This document shows, piece after piece, positions 42,191 to 55,000 of a DNA stretch of 64,000 bases (position 1 is its first letter; every line of letters begins with the position of its first letter). The stretch covers positions 434,001 to 498,000 of the forward strand of contig JABYQS010000009.1 in NCBI GenBank assembly GCA_022592435.1, in the 5' to 3' direction. The position numbers and the translations under genes are program-made. The stretch comes from Cerioporus squamosus (taxonomy: Eukaryota; Basidiomycota; Agaricomycetes; Polyporales; Polyporaceae). The notes under the pieces are model-generated. The model searched no databases, was not told the origin of the DNA, and saw nothing but the letters and a program-made list of their open reading frames with translations.

Positions 42191-45100
42191 TAAGTAATAC
42201 GTACGTACGACAGGGACGATAATCGATAATCACGCAGACAAGCCAAATCACACTAAACTAAGTATTGGCACTCGACGAATCACGGACGACCGTCGTCAGC
42301 CACCAGCCCGCACGCGAAGAGAGCGCATGGCCGCACCCTCCTGAGACAACGCAACGCCCGCACGCGGAACCTTAGTCCCTCCTCGCCCGCGGCCGCGACC
42401 TCCACCGGCCGCACCCTCAAACGCAGCCCTGAGCTGAGGCCTCCCAGTCCCTGAGGCTTGAGCCAATGAGGCCGCTGCCCAAGGCTAACCACTTCAGCAG
42501 CGATGCGGTCCATCGCCCATCGCCGGCCCGCATCTGATACTATTGCATACATCGACGGGCACATCGGGAGTCGGGAGCCGTCTCCGCTGGTGCTGCCCAT
42601 ATCGAGCCGACCCGCCCGAAGCTCGTTGCCTCTCTCCACGCGCAGCCAATCCCCGGCGATCGTTTCCGTCGTGTGCGCGCTGCGCGATCGACAGGCCCAC
42701 CGAGAGCATGGCGATGGGGGGGATATCTCGCCAGATCTCCGTGTGGCGCAGCGATCGCTGCACGAGCTCCTCCAGAGACTCCAGGTGCTGCTCTTTCGTT
42801 TGTCCAGGACGGCCGCCGTACCTACTTACCGCCAATCCTGCACATCGACCCTCGATCGCGCCGCGCGCGGCGGGAGGAGCTGCTCTCCTTGAACTGTACA
42901 CCTCGGGGTCCGTCGGGCCGCCGCACACGACGAAGAATTCTTTCACCTCGGGCTATGTCAAGCCTCACTTCGGGTCCGCCACCTGCAGCTGGCCAGACAA
43001 ACTCGAAGATTCGAAGGGTCCTGCAGAGGAGCCCGACGTCCGTGCATCGCCCGTCGCCTTGCAACTTCGCTCATGTGTTACTCGACTCACGAGTGTCCTT
43101 ATACTCGTGCGGCCCGTTATGGAACACGATCGGCTCAACCAACGTCGCAGCCACAGCTCTGTACGGTACGACCTCGGCAGCGGAATACACGCAAGTGCTA
43201 CTGAACGCGGAGCAGCAGTGCATCGGCATGCTACCCATACGGTTCGTAACACCACCGAGGCACGAGTAAACTACAAGCGCGTATACAGCACGTCCACGAT
43301 TCATCCCAGCATGAAGTGATGTTGCCACCCCCTCCTAGTCCTGAACATAATCATAGCACTCACCGCAACGCGCAGACGTTCGAGTAGTACATGACGTCAC
43401 TCAAGCTGCAGCAAACCTTCGATGCTTCTGCCAGTGAACCTTGCGCACAGCGCTGAAGCGGTGTGGCCATGCCCGACGCCCGTCGCCTCAAGGTTTTCCG
43501 CACGGTGCAAGCCATCGTCCGAGCGGCCAGCGCAGCCCATGCATAAACAAGTACATGTGCCGCTCACTGCCGACCCCGCCCTCGGGCCTCCAGCATGAGG
43601 ACATGCGGCCGCCCTAGCCCCGGACTCGAGCTCTCTAGCAGTGCCCACAGGCCGCGCGTACCATCGACAGTTCCCAGCTACTCACAGAGTTCTGCCCTCG
43701 ATGCAGAGCCACCGCCACCGCTCCTCCTGTGCTTCGTAAGGACCTCCTCCCAGAGCTCTCTCCGGCCCACGCTCTCCGCCCGCGCATGCTCGGAGTCGGA
43801 GATCCCTCGTGGTCCGTGGACTCGCGTCGGGCTCGGAGGCCTGCCTATGCAGCCCTCGGGCCCTAGTCAACTGCATCGACGCAACACACGCCGCGCGCAC
43901 CGCCGCAGCGTGCAGCCAGAGCTCGTTCGAACTTCGGCTCCCCGTGGCCCGTGGGGCACATCGCGAACGCGTCGAAACCTCCGCCGCGGCCGAACAGAGG
44001 CTAGATCTCGTACCCCCTCCATCCCCCCTGCGCACATAGTTTGACTACATGTGCAGACAGCAGTCAATCGGAACCGCCGCAGGGGCCCTGTGAAACACGG
44101 TTGCTGCAGGGGCGTGCGCACGCAGATAACTCTAATAGCGTAGACTCCTCTGTGGCGGAATGCGTTTCCGATGGATAACTGTTACAGTTAGCGAGCTCTG
44201 TGTAGCTACCGTGTACGTGCACTTAGCTTACCTGGTCCTACCATGACTGCGGCATCCAGCGGCCGATGCGGACCTTCACGCTCGCGGAGTGCACAACCCG
44301 AAGCATCCGAGTACTTACAGTGTGCCCGACGTCCCCGCCGTGAAGCTTGGAGGTCGCGTCGGGGCCGACGTTCCTGGGTCGAACGCGGCAGCTTCTCCTC
44401 GTGCCGATCCCCCGCATCCCCGACGGCCCCCCGCCAGAAGAGCAACGTTCCGCGGCCGTGCGCGTGGCAATCGCGATCGGCACAGTAAGTACTTCGCAGC
44501 TTGGTCGCAGCGGCAAGGTTGGAGGAGCAGCAGATGTCAGGCGTACGTCACCCGGAATCCGAACGAGTTCCGAGCTGCAGCGTGAGCCACACCCTGCTGC
44601 CACACCAGGGCCGCCGTGTCCAAGCAGACACCCTCTTCTGCGCGAAGCACGCCTCGGGATTCGGGAAGCTGGCGAATGCGGGGCCCCGCACGAGATGCAC
44701 GCTCATACCTATGTATCATACATGATGATCTTCATACTGGCCACTTGCTAGCATTCCGAGCATTCCAGCAGCTACATACAGTAGCGAGGTCGAAGGCGCC
44801 TCATTTCCGTCTCCACTTGGCCGCACACATGTGTGCACTGCGCTTTTCATCTCACAACGGATCTAGCAGCTTCGACTCTTCGAGCTACCTTCCGAGAGGG
44901 CCTCCGGTCCACGGACCTCCAGCCTGACCCCGTCGGTGACATCACTTGCTTTGTGTTCACGCACGCCAGGCAAGATGCACATAGACATGACAGATTCATT
45001 ACTATCATACTGTATCATACTAGGTAACATTGCGTTCGTACAAGCGATGATGATGATGACGAAGGAGGAATAACGATGGAGGGTCCTGCGCGGTATCATC

Positions 45101-46104
45101 GTATGCGTATGCGTGCGGTATGGCGGTATGCGGTAATAGGGAGGTATGGGTATGGTAGGAGGGTACCCGAGACGATGCAAGTGTGGTGTGTGCGTAGGGG
45201 AGGACAACTGGATGCGTGACGAGGATGTGGGGATGAGGGATGCGTGTGGTATGCGTATGCGATGACGGTGCGCGAGGATGAGAGAGATGTGGACGGGAAG
45301 ATACAAGTACAGCGATAACAACCAAGAAAAAGACTCTTGGCGACAAAGCGAGCAACAAAAACATGGCACAACGAAGCGGACACAATAATAAGTACGCGGT
45401 ACTGTTCATACAACTTCTCCAAGAACCAAACGGAAGTTCCGAAAACCGAGAAAAGGCGATGGGGGATTTGATGGGGAGATCCAGAGACAAACGAGCGACC
45501 ATGAGAGACGAGCGAGCGTGATACCGATACACGAGAATGTACACATCCCCCCTCCGCGCGCGCGGCGCAGGACAGTGGGGGACGGCGGTGTGCGCCGCGT
45601 CCCTACCCCGAGGAGTGCCCGAGATGAGAGACCCAAGACCCGACGACGGTAAGCCAAGACCCGAAGGAAGCAGTGGTGGTACAGATGATATACATGGGAT
45701 ATGGGACATTTTGTGCGCGGTCGCAAGCGTTGATTAGGATGGAGGACGAACGCGAGCGAGTAGGCGGGTCGTAGCGTAGTCGAGTAGGTGGGCATATGCT
45801 AGATGCGGGCGGGTAGGGTAGGCATTGAAGATAAGGATAGGCGATCGAGAGCATGCGACGGGCGGCGAATAAGTCAGATGAGACGGCGACGATGGCGATG
45901 CGAGTGGTTGCGTCGATGCACGAGATGCGAGTATGCAGACCGTCAGGCGACGGCGAGGGTATGCGCGATGTGAGCGAGGTATCCAGGTATCGACAAGGGG
46001 TATGAGTGTGATGCGGTATTGTCATGCTGATGATGTTGGTGATGCAATGGGGAATGGACGTGGACGATACCTCGCCCACTGTCCGCGACATAGCCTCGCT
46101 GCGC
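42191..46104. other. Gene desert, second part, and 3' flank of the Ecl1-like gene
   Basis: About 3.9 kb. On the minus strand, 42960-42290 has two adjacent open frames with mixed composition (TKEQHLESLEELVQRSL; then an RG-rich segment GGGRGRGRGG) that might be degraded or spliced coding, but no family is seen. Near 45090-45270 the + strand is a low-complexity G/T/A-rich tract built on GGTATG and TATGCG units. The stretch next to 46104 is the 3' flank of the minus-strand gene. Confidence 0.35.
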
Positions 46105-47889
46105 TCAATCGCGCGCGCCGCCGAAGAGGAAAAGCCGCTTGATGGGCTCCTCGACCTCGACCTCAACCTCGAAGTCGCGCTCGACGCCGTCAACGACCTT
46201 GCGCACGACGCGCTTCTCCCTCCGGGGAGCAGTGCGCATGATGGGATACTTGTAGGTCTCAGAGGAGTAACTCCCGGTCCGAGCTGTGGGTTGTATGGTG
46301 AGCACAGATATAGGGGGTGTGGACTAAGGGTCAACTCACTGGGTGTGGGACGGGGCTTAGCAACACTGGGCAGCGAGCGAATCTCGAGCTCATCCTCCTC
46401 GCTCTGCGTCTCGATGGTATCGACGCTAGCGTCGCTGTTCTGGCGGCTGAGGGGGCTGCGCTTCCGACCGGCCACGGAGCCCACAGTGCTCAAGATGCCG
46501 CTCTGGCTATCCCAGGAGGAGGAACCGTCGATACTGGAAGCGCTAGAGTTCACACGGCGCATCTTGACGTCAGGAACCAAGAGACGCCCCTCCGCACCGG
46601 GCTTCAGGAGAGAAACCTCACGGCCAAGCGCGGAGCGAGTAGAGCCGGTGGGAGACGTCGACAAGTTGTGACTCCGATGCACAGAACTGCGCGACTCGGA
46701 ACGACGGCTGAAGGAAGCCGAGAACTGGGAGTAGAGCTCCTGAGTAGAGGCATCGACGACGCGCGCGGGAAGGGAAGCGGTGGACGCGCTGGGCTGGACC
46801 TCAGTTGCAGGCTTGCCCTCTCCGAGGGTGGAGTGGACGCCGCGTGACCGATGCGGACTCGCAACATACGAGCCGTACGCGCGAAGCGCGGCATCATCCG
46901 GGTCGGTGCGAGTGAAGTCGCGCGGCGGGGCGAAGCCGTATACGCTGGCGCGCCAAGCGTTCGAACCGTCCGTCCACCCGGGAATGGGCTTGTTGTCATC
47001 CTCTGGGTCGCTGTGAGTGGGCACGCCCCACGAGGACCGCTTGGGCTTCTCGGAGCAGAGCGCAGCCTGGATGCGACGAGCAGCCATCATGATGCCGCCG
47101 TCGAGCTGGGGTGCGGACTCGTCGGCAGACTTGGTCACCTTACGAGTGACTGGCGCAGCTGGAGGGAGAGGCGCGAAGCCGTAGATGGCGGAGAGGCGGT
47201 TGTACGCATCCTTGTGAGGGTCGCTCTTGGGCGCGGGGGCAGATGTGTGGGCAGTGGCGGAGGAGGGGGAAGACATCGAGGAACGCGACTCGAATGACGC
47301 ACCACTCGAGCAATCGCTGTCATCCTGCGAGGACGGAAGCTCCGTCACAGAGTTTGGTGGTACTGGGGGAAGTTGGGGGGATGCACATCGTTCGGGGTGG
47401 TAGTTGATGTCGATGGCACTGTGGTAAGACTGGAGGTCGGCAAGCCGACACTCGTCGGAGCAGTAGAGGGGTGCAGGGGTCTGGTCGATGATGGTGCGGT
47501 GGCGGACAGGAGCAATGGGTTTGGAGGGAGGGAGCGCGTCGGACTTGATGTCCTGCGGCGCGTCCTTTGTGGGTGAGCGCTTGATGGTACCGTTGGGCTT
47601 TACGCGACCGGTGCCGTGGACGAGCCCTGGTGCCCGGGGACGGATGGTGCCATGCTTGCCGCGAGTGAGGCGAGCACTGGCGTCCGGTTGTGTTGTTTTG
47701 GGCTCTGGGGAGTAAGGGTGAGCGAACGGACAAAGGGCAGGAGGTGGTGGTGAGCTCACGGGCAGTGGTGGGGGGCGCTGGAGCAGGGGTAGGATGGGGG
47801 TGGACGGGGACAGAGAGCCGCTTGGGCACGATTTGTCGAGAGCAGACAGGACACCAAACGGCGTCGAAGGAAATGTCGACGGTGTCCAT
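46105..47889 (-). CDS. Ecl1-type zinc-binding protein, 557 aa, three exons
   Basis: Ecl1-family proteins are small yeast zinc-binding regulators linked to chronological lifespan and nutrient or zinc stress. Exon 1 (47889-47760) encodes MDTVDISFDAVWCPVCSRQI, the family N-terminus with the first Cys pair (C13, C16). A 55-nt intron (47759-47705) follows. Exon 2 (47704-46340) supplies the second pair in LYCSDEC (C125, C129), then about 400 residues of Ser/Pro-rich, probably disordered sequence with repeated VYGFAPPR/IYGFAPLP motifs and many SP/RS sites. After a 56-nt intron (46339-46284), exon 3 (46283-46105) encodes a basic then acidic tail (RREKRVVRKVVDGV, FEVEVEVEEP). The exons sum to 1,674 nt. 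It is far longer than yeast Ecl1 (about 80 aa). Function is inferred from the zinc module only. Confidence 0.8.
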
Positions 47890-48560
47890 AGTGTCGGGGG
47901 AGGGATGTCGGGGAAGGGGCGGAGGGATCTCCTGGCCGGTCTTATAACCCAACTTGTGCCTCCCGGTACCCGCGTCGCGCAGAATTAGATTATTATTTAT
48001 TTTGCAGCGCGTGCGCCATGTTTCAGCGCTGGAGATGCGATCGAGATCTGTTCTTGCGAGGTCTGCTCCCCGATTCGGCATCCGCGTCTCATTGGCCGCA
48101 TAAGAGACCGATCCGATTCCCAGTCTTTTGCCGAGCCAATAGCGCCGCTGTCCAATCAGTCCAGGCCTTGGGCCGCCCAATCCCCTCGTTCCTCCCATTT
48201 TCCACATTACGTCGCAGACGCGCTCCCTGCAGAGCTGCTGCTGCTGCGTGTCGACGTCTCCCCCGAGCCCATTCCCCGCTCTCGCGGTCTCTGTCTCGCT
48301 GCGTCCTGCCCGTCAGCCGCGACACGCTCGAGGGCCGTGCCCGTCCGCGTGGCCGTGGCCTTGTCGCGAGCGAGACGCAGCCAGTGCGCGAGCACCGCCG
48401 GCCTCGGTGCGGGGATGGGCGCAGGACGGGACGACGTCGGCGAAAGTGGCCTGCCCCGGATTTACTCCAAGCGCCCGTTTGTCGTGCAGGATCGGGCATC
48501 TCCACGTTACGGCAGCTGGACGCGGGCCAATGGGAGCGGGCGCGCGCTGGGTCCCCCGCC
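47890..48560 (-). promoter_or_regulatory. Upstream region of the Ecl1-like gene with CCAAT cluster
   Basis: Several CCAAT/ATTGG pentamers lie within about 90 bp: ATTGG near 48092 and CCAAT near 48136, 48153 and 48177, with another CCAAT near 48527. Such clusters can bind the HAP/NF-Y complex. They are about 200-300 bp upstream of the minus-strand ATG. They could equally serve an unseen rightward transcript. Confidence 0.5.
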
Positions 48561-51500
48561 CGCCCTCACCCGAGTGCGAATCAGACGCCAGGTTCCCCGC
48601 ACTCCCCGCCCCGCGCTCCGTGTCCACCTCGGACGGATTCGCGCTCCTCGTCTTTTGCGGCTCCAGCAGACTCCCTGCCCCACACTCGCCTCTGCGCTCT
48701 GTGATTTTGTCGTGCCACCCCGCACTCCTGTACGGTACACCCAGTTCTCGTTCCTGCGGCGGCTCTAGCACATGCCCAGCTGGCCTCAGTGCCCTTTTCT
48801 CTCGTCCAATCCGCCCGCAGCCAATCCACGCCCACGCCGCCTGAGCTGTTCTCATCCAACCACACTCGCCGACGCAGTCTGGCCTCGTCCTCTATTGCCC
48901 GTCTCATTCCATACGCACGCACTACCAAATCCATCCCAGCATCGCACCATCATGATCACTCGACCGTCCGCCTGCCCTATCGCTCTCTCATCGCCTTCCG
49001 GAGCCCGCCACGCGCCCTCGCTCTTAGGGACTGCACATCTGCGTTATGGGCACATCGATGTCTAGGTCCTCGAGCTCGTGTCCGATAATGCTCTCATGAC
49101 ACTCTCCGCCCGGATCCCTGATGTCTGATTGCACGCCACCCTCCATCGCGTCTCATCTCTCCCTGACAATCTGACTCGACATCCTCGTCCACTTGATTTC
49201 GTATCCCGCGCCATCGCCCTGCGTCCTTCATCTCCGGGCTCTTGCACGTCCCGTCTCCGCCTCCTTTCCGTGCCCGTGCCCGTCTCCTGTCTCCGACCCG
49301 CCGAACCGCCTCCATCCCAGCATCGCAATCTCGCTACCGACCAAGCAACCAACCATCGTGTTCCCTAGGTTCTCTCGCTGTCTCTGTCGCACATGCTTCT
49401 CTCGCGTGCGACATTTCACCTTCAGCAGTTTCCCCCGCGTGCCTGGTCGTGTCCGTGAGGTGCTCCGGCTCCCCGACCCGGTCTCCTAGCTGCACTCCTG
49501 TTCCGGCCCCGACGATCATGATCGCCGCACGCGCATATACCTCCGCACGTACTTACTCTCGTACTCTATTATGCATGACGATGTCATCCGCGTAGATGTT
49601 GATGTATACGCGTCCGCGTTTGCCCCGCCCTACGGATAGCCATGCCTATGCTTATCTCGTCCGACGTCGACCCTCGTCGACCACCACTTCGGACTTCCTC
49701 CTACCGCGATCCCGATTCCGCTTGTGTGCGTAAAGTTATCTCCATCTGCATGTGCACCGCTGCCAGCAGCGGGCAGACTGACCGATACCCCGACAAACCT
49801 GCGCCATATGTTATGCGTTCCCGACGTAATCCCTCTCGCACTGGCCACGCGCGTCCGCTCATATCCCCAGTGTTCCCGTTATGATCATTGATATGCACCG
49901 GTGACTGATCTGCCCGTTTCCGCCCATGCGCCCACGTCCACCTACACCAGGGCACGCGATTATCTCAGGTCGGACTTCGGGTATGTACAAGAGGAGCCAG
50001 GACGCGTGTACGACTACTTACGCGTGCGTACGCAGCAGCCCCCCTCCCCCGTGCACTCGGAAGTTAGAGGAAGGGACAAAACAAAAGACAGCCTATGCCT
50101 AATCCGCGGCTCTCAGGATGCACGCTGCGAGTACCGTGGTCGACTGCAGGTAGCTGCAGGTCCCGAGATCAGACTCCGCGAGCTTTCGTGTAGCAGGTGC
50201 GGAGTCCCGTTCCTACTATGTCTTTATATTCAGTACGGCGAGAGGCAAGTGGATTCAGTAGTGCTGCAGTTGTAGCTAACTAACTTTGGTGGTCCCAAGT
50301 TCCGCCACTTCCGAGACTCTGCCACTTGGCACTCCCCAGCTTCAGCTTCGGAACAGCATCGCGCACCGGTCCGCGCTCGAGGCCCAACTACGACTAAAAG
50401 ACCAGGTCCACCATGCGTGTTGGCTGTGGCCAAACTTGCCAAAACCGAGCATGGTCAAGGAACGCACATGGTGTTATCGACACGAGGCGAGCTCATCTGC
50501 TTTGTGGCGGACCGTGCACGGTGCGGGAGAGAGGCTATCCCGCAGCGATGCTATACGCTATACTCGTACGCGTACGTGGTCGGTGCCAGTGCCACCGGCT
50601 TACGCACGCGTCCTGCAGCTCAGACTGACGGAGACGAGTTACTCGAAGCAGGTCGAATGAGGCTGCCTCCTTCAGATCGCAAAGGATATCGATGTTCCCG
50701 GTCTAGTGACAAAGGGACCCGCGTATATGAAGAGCTAAAACTCGATCGCCTCGGACACGGAGAGGGAAGTTGCTTCCGCCGGGGGTACGTCAAGTAACAA
50801 CGAACAAGGCTCGCGCAATCAACGTCCAACGTCGCACTAGTCTCAGCTTGACACTAGGCCTGGCAACATTCAAGCTTCAGACTAAGTAGCGTCGTCGAGC
50901 CAAAGCTGCATGCATTGCTGCATGTCTCACCTGCACTAGCCTCCCTCACCAGCCAATCCCGGTCCACGCCCTAGGCCTCATCCAATAGCACGCCCCGATC
51001 AGCTCTGACGTCTCTCTTCTCTACCAACCACCGGACGACGGGCTCCGGGAGCTATCCCCGCCCGCCCCTGCGCCCTCCTCGTCATGCGCCATGCGCCAGG
51101 CCTAGACCGTCGTGCGCCTTGGCGACGCACAGGAGCACCGTCTGCACCGGGCACGGCCATCTCGCAAAAACGCCAAAGCCTCTCAAAGCCTCCACTCTCC
51201 CGGGCCAGGCGATCGCGTCTCAGCGCAAGCGACCGCCACAGGGCCCGCCGCCCGGCCCACCCTCAAATAAGCAGGTGATGCCCTCCGGCGCTCGACGGCG
51301 TCTTGGCCGCCATCCAGATTCCAGATTCCAGGATGCAACGAGCAACAACCTCCGCCGCTGCGCACGTACTTAGGTTGAACGCCGTGCGCAGACAAGACAC
51401 GGTCATCGCAGTTGAAGCCTCTAGGCTGGGATCTGCATCCACACAAGACCCCGTACCAGAACCAGCGAGACACAGGTGCGTACACGTATTACACGGGCTA

Positions 51501-54500
51501 CCCTCGCGGCCCCCGCCCTGCGTTGCGTCCGTGCGTCCGTGGAGTGAGGCAAGAGGAGCAGCGCCGCGGAAGGCGGCCAACTCCCGCCCTACAAATGCAC
51601 ACCGTCACGCACCGCGCAGCTCGCCTCGCTTGCGACAAGATGTGACGGTACTAACGTACACACGAGCCACCGCTTCGCTTGCGAGACGGCCATGGAGTTG
51701 CATTTTAGCCTTTGCAGCGGGCGATTCGGAAAAGTTGTGGCTTTGCGTCGACCGGGCCCAGCCCGCCCTCGCTTGTCGCGTAGGTACGCATGCGCATCGC
51801 ATGGTCGAGCGGCTCGCAAGTGGTGGTCGACCGTCGACGGACCACGGTCCCTCGCCCGGCCCGCCGCACAAGACGACAGTCGGACGGTCACGGTGGCGCA
51901 CACTTGTGCCACGCATGCTTGCAGTAAGTAACGAGTACAGGTACTCAGCCAATCGCCATGGGCGGGAGAGAGGATGCCTGCAACACGGGTAGCACGGGCA
52001 CGGACTCTCCGGAGCCTCAGCGAGGGAGTCGGACATCACGCGCACGATTCTGTCACTTGCAGGTCTCGCTCGCTTACGCTCGGGTAACAGACAACACTTA
52101 ACAAAATCTCAACGGCGAACGCTCATCTCGCATCTTGCCAACGGCTAACGGACCCTGCAGGACACACCCGCGGATTCACAAGCCACGAGCCCCCACGAGC
52201 CCACGGAGAGGCGGCCGGGAGGTTTCTTGACTAACGGCCGCCAGAGTGCACCGTGCGCGCGGAGGCAAAACCCATGGCCAGATCGGGGTACCTTGTGGCT
52301 TGCTGCCATGCCAGGACGACCGTGGACGGCTGCTTGGCTAGTGCTTTGTTACTGAACTCAACGGCTGCTCTGTGCATATGCTCGAGGAGCCTGGAGCCGA
52401 CGTCAGTCAGACTATTTACCGAGCTTGGTTGAAGACTCAGTACACCGTCCTGGAGTCGAGCCGCAGATCCTCACCCGCCCAAACCCCATGGTAAAGGACA
52501 AGTGCTCCGTAACTCCGTCATACGCAACGCAAAGGACATCGATAAGTATGCACCCCGCAATGCGCACCCCACACCAGCACAGCGCGCGCCGTGTGCCCAC
52601 AGTGGCTCCCTCGCGCGTAACGTTGGAGACAGCGCTGGGTCATGCGACGTCGCCGCCGCGGCCCGCCTACCTCTGAGGCTCTGCCTACCTGCGTCCACAA
52701 ACACGCGCGAAACACGACCGCCTCCGCTCGCTGATGTGCTAACGCGTCCCTCCGGGGTACGTACTGTACGCTAGCAGCACCTCGACGCACTAGGGCGTAT
52801 CGAACACATGGGCACGGGCAGCAGCTACCTAGCACCTAGCTATAGCTAGCACCCACCTAGTGCCCAGGAAGGTAAGTACGGCTCTTCTCACCTGTGTACC
52901 CGCACTTACGCGTCCACGACTGTCGGTCTCTCGCAGCGATAGGGCATTGGCCGCTAGTAGTAGTATCGTCGGCATCTGCCACTCTACAAATACGACAGAG
53001 CCCGAGCGGGACGCAGGACGCGGGGATCCGAACGCGGCGCTCGATGCCGTACTTATGCATACGCCCAAACATACGCTTATGTTACTGTATGACCATGCAT
53101 GCAACCGCTCCCGAGCGGAACTTGCCACGCGCGGCCCTGCCAGGTTGTAGTAGTGCACCGCGACTAAGCCTGGAGAGGGTCGCACCGCGCACCGTGCACT
53201 ACCGACGCCGTGACAGTGTATGCTTCGCGCGTTCGCGCCGTGGGACGTGCTCGCGGCCATCACGCATCAGTCCTCCAGCTGCACAGGACCGACGGACTAC
53301 GGCGGGCGGACGGCCGATGCCATGTGCGGACTGGTCATGGAGCCGCCTTCTCAAGCGGGATCGTCCCGTGTACATAGGCGTGCGTCGGCGCCGCCGGGAG
53401 GTTTGTTCCAAGGAGGTACTTAGGAAGGAAGGAAGAGACTTGGATGTGCATCCGATCGCGAGAAGCAGGAACTCGAAGGTACACTTACGCCCGTACGTTC
53501 GTCCTTCGCGCCCGAGAGGACATGTTGCTGGATTTTGCTGACTTAACTTACTCATCCAGGAGTCTACGCCGAGCGCACATGCAGAAACACCGACGTCGCG
53601 TCCTGATAAGTTGAAGCTGCGATTGACAAGCCTCGAAGACCCGCAAACGCAAGTGGTTCTATCCGACTCGGAGCTGTCGAGGAATACAAATCGCCGACCG
53701 CTGCGCGCGACGCCTGACAAACGCTGTCCGACGCTTGGTCCCTGCTGGTACGTCCACCTTCCTGCTCCGTCGCCTCCTCCTCGCGCACGCCGCACAGGGC
53801 CGGTCGCTGATTGCGGCAGCCAGAGCCAGAGACATGCAGGAACGTGTACGTGTGTACGTGTACGTCCATGTCAACGGCACTACACAGCAGTCTGGAGAAC
53901 GCCCCATGTTCCGCCGGCGAGCGCGACGTGCTGCTCGCTTCCCCCGCACTGCGCTAGACTCCTTGTGTACGTCCATCTACTGAACTAGTACAGCACAGTA
54001 CTGTCAGGAGATGTGGCCATAGCCTTGTTCGGACGCGACCGCCCATTGGCCCGCGCCCCACATCGCCACCGCGCATCGTTTGGCGAACTCTCCCTGTGCG
54101 GGTTTGGGCGTGCCTGTCAGTGTGGGGGCGTCGCTCTTTCGCTCGCTGTCAGCAGCATCTGCAGCTGGACTCCGACATGGTCCGGGCCGTGCTGGCGTGT
54201 CATGCACAGGGCCTATCTGCGGGCTACGGGTTTGGTGGCAGACCTCCCTACTGGGCGCAGGACCAAGTGCTCGCAGGTGCGCACTCGGCGGACTGCACAT
54301 CTGCAGAGGTGCTGATCGAGCTTCTATCCCCAGGAACGCGAATGGCACCCAGAGAACGAGCGCAAGCCGAGCCCGCCGACCCCCGTAGAGGGAGGCCAGC
54401 TGCCGGCAACCAAAGCGCATGACGCACCACCGCCGCGGACAGAAGCAGGGCCAGTGTACTCAGCAGGGGCGGCCGCAGGACGGGAGGCGAGCAGGATCGG

Positions 54501-55000
54501 CCGCATGCGTGTCCGCTCCCGAACGCTGCCCGACACGCTCTGAACGAGAAGCAGAGGGCCTGCGCCGCGACGCCTAGGCCGGCGACCTGCATCGTATGGG
54601 GCATCCCGCCTGCTGTGTTGGTTGCACCCCGGCCTCCTATTGGCATCGCTGCCTGCCGTGCTTCGGCCACTCAGCGTACACTACGTACACCACTCAGGAG
54701 TGTTCCCCGACGTGCCCTGGTCTTCGGTGTGTTCGATGCTTCCTCCCACTTCCTCCAGGGTGCATCGTATGCTGGAACGCCTTCCTGGGCCTCTCAGGGC
54801 CAATGGAGACCCGTACACGTCTTGAAACATGTGTGGTGCAGACGGCCTTCGTACAAGCACGTAACCCTGTGAGCCTGTTTGCGCTGTGTTCTCAGCAAGA
54901 GGACTCACGCCGGCTACTTACAGCGAAGCGTGGGCGGGCCGCGACGATGACGGTGGGGTGTCGCAGGCACGCCGCATGCGGTCGGGAGCGAGCGGCGGGG
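48561..55000. other. Gene desert, third part: no supportable gene
   Basis: About 6.4 kb without a recognisable protein. The first kilobase (about 48.2-49.6 kb) is visibly pyrimidine-rich on the + strand, like a long fungal 5' leader or promoter. A 17-nt string TCCATCCCAGCATCGCA occurs twice, at 48930 and 49311. The rest is GC-rich with chance ORFs rich in R, P, S and A. Confidence 0.45.

Noticed and set aside
46024..46847. Long plus-strand open frames opposite the Ecl1-like gene
   Set aside because: They are antisense shadows; the minus strand gives a coherent three-exon product with a zinc module.
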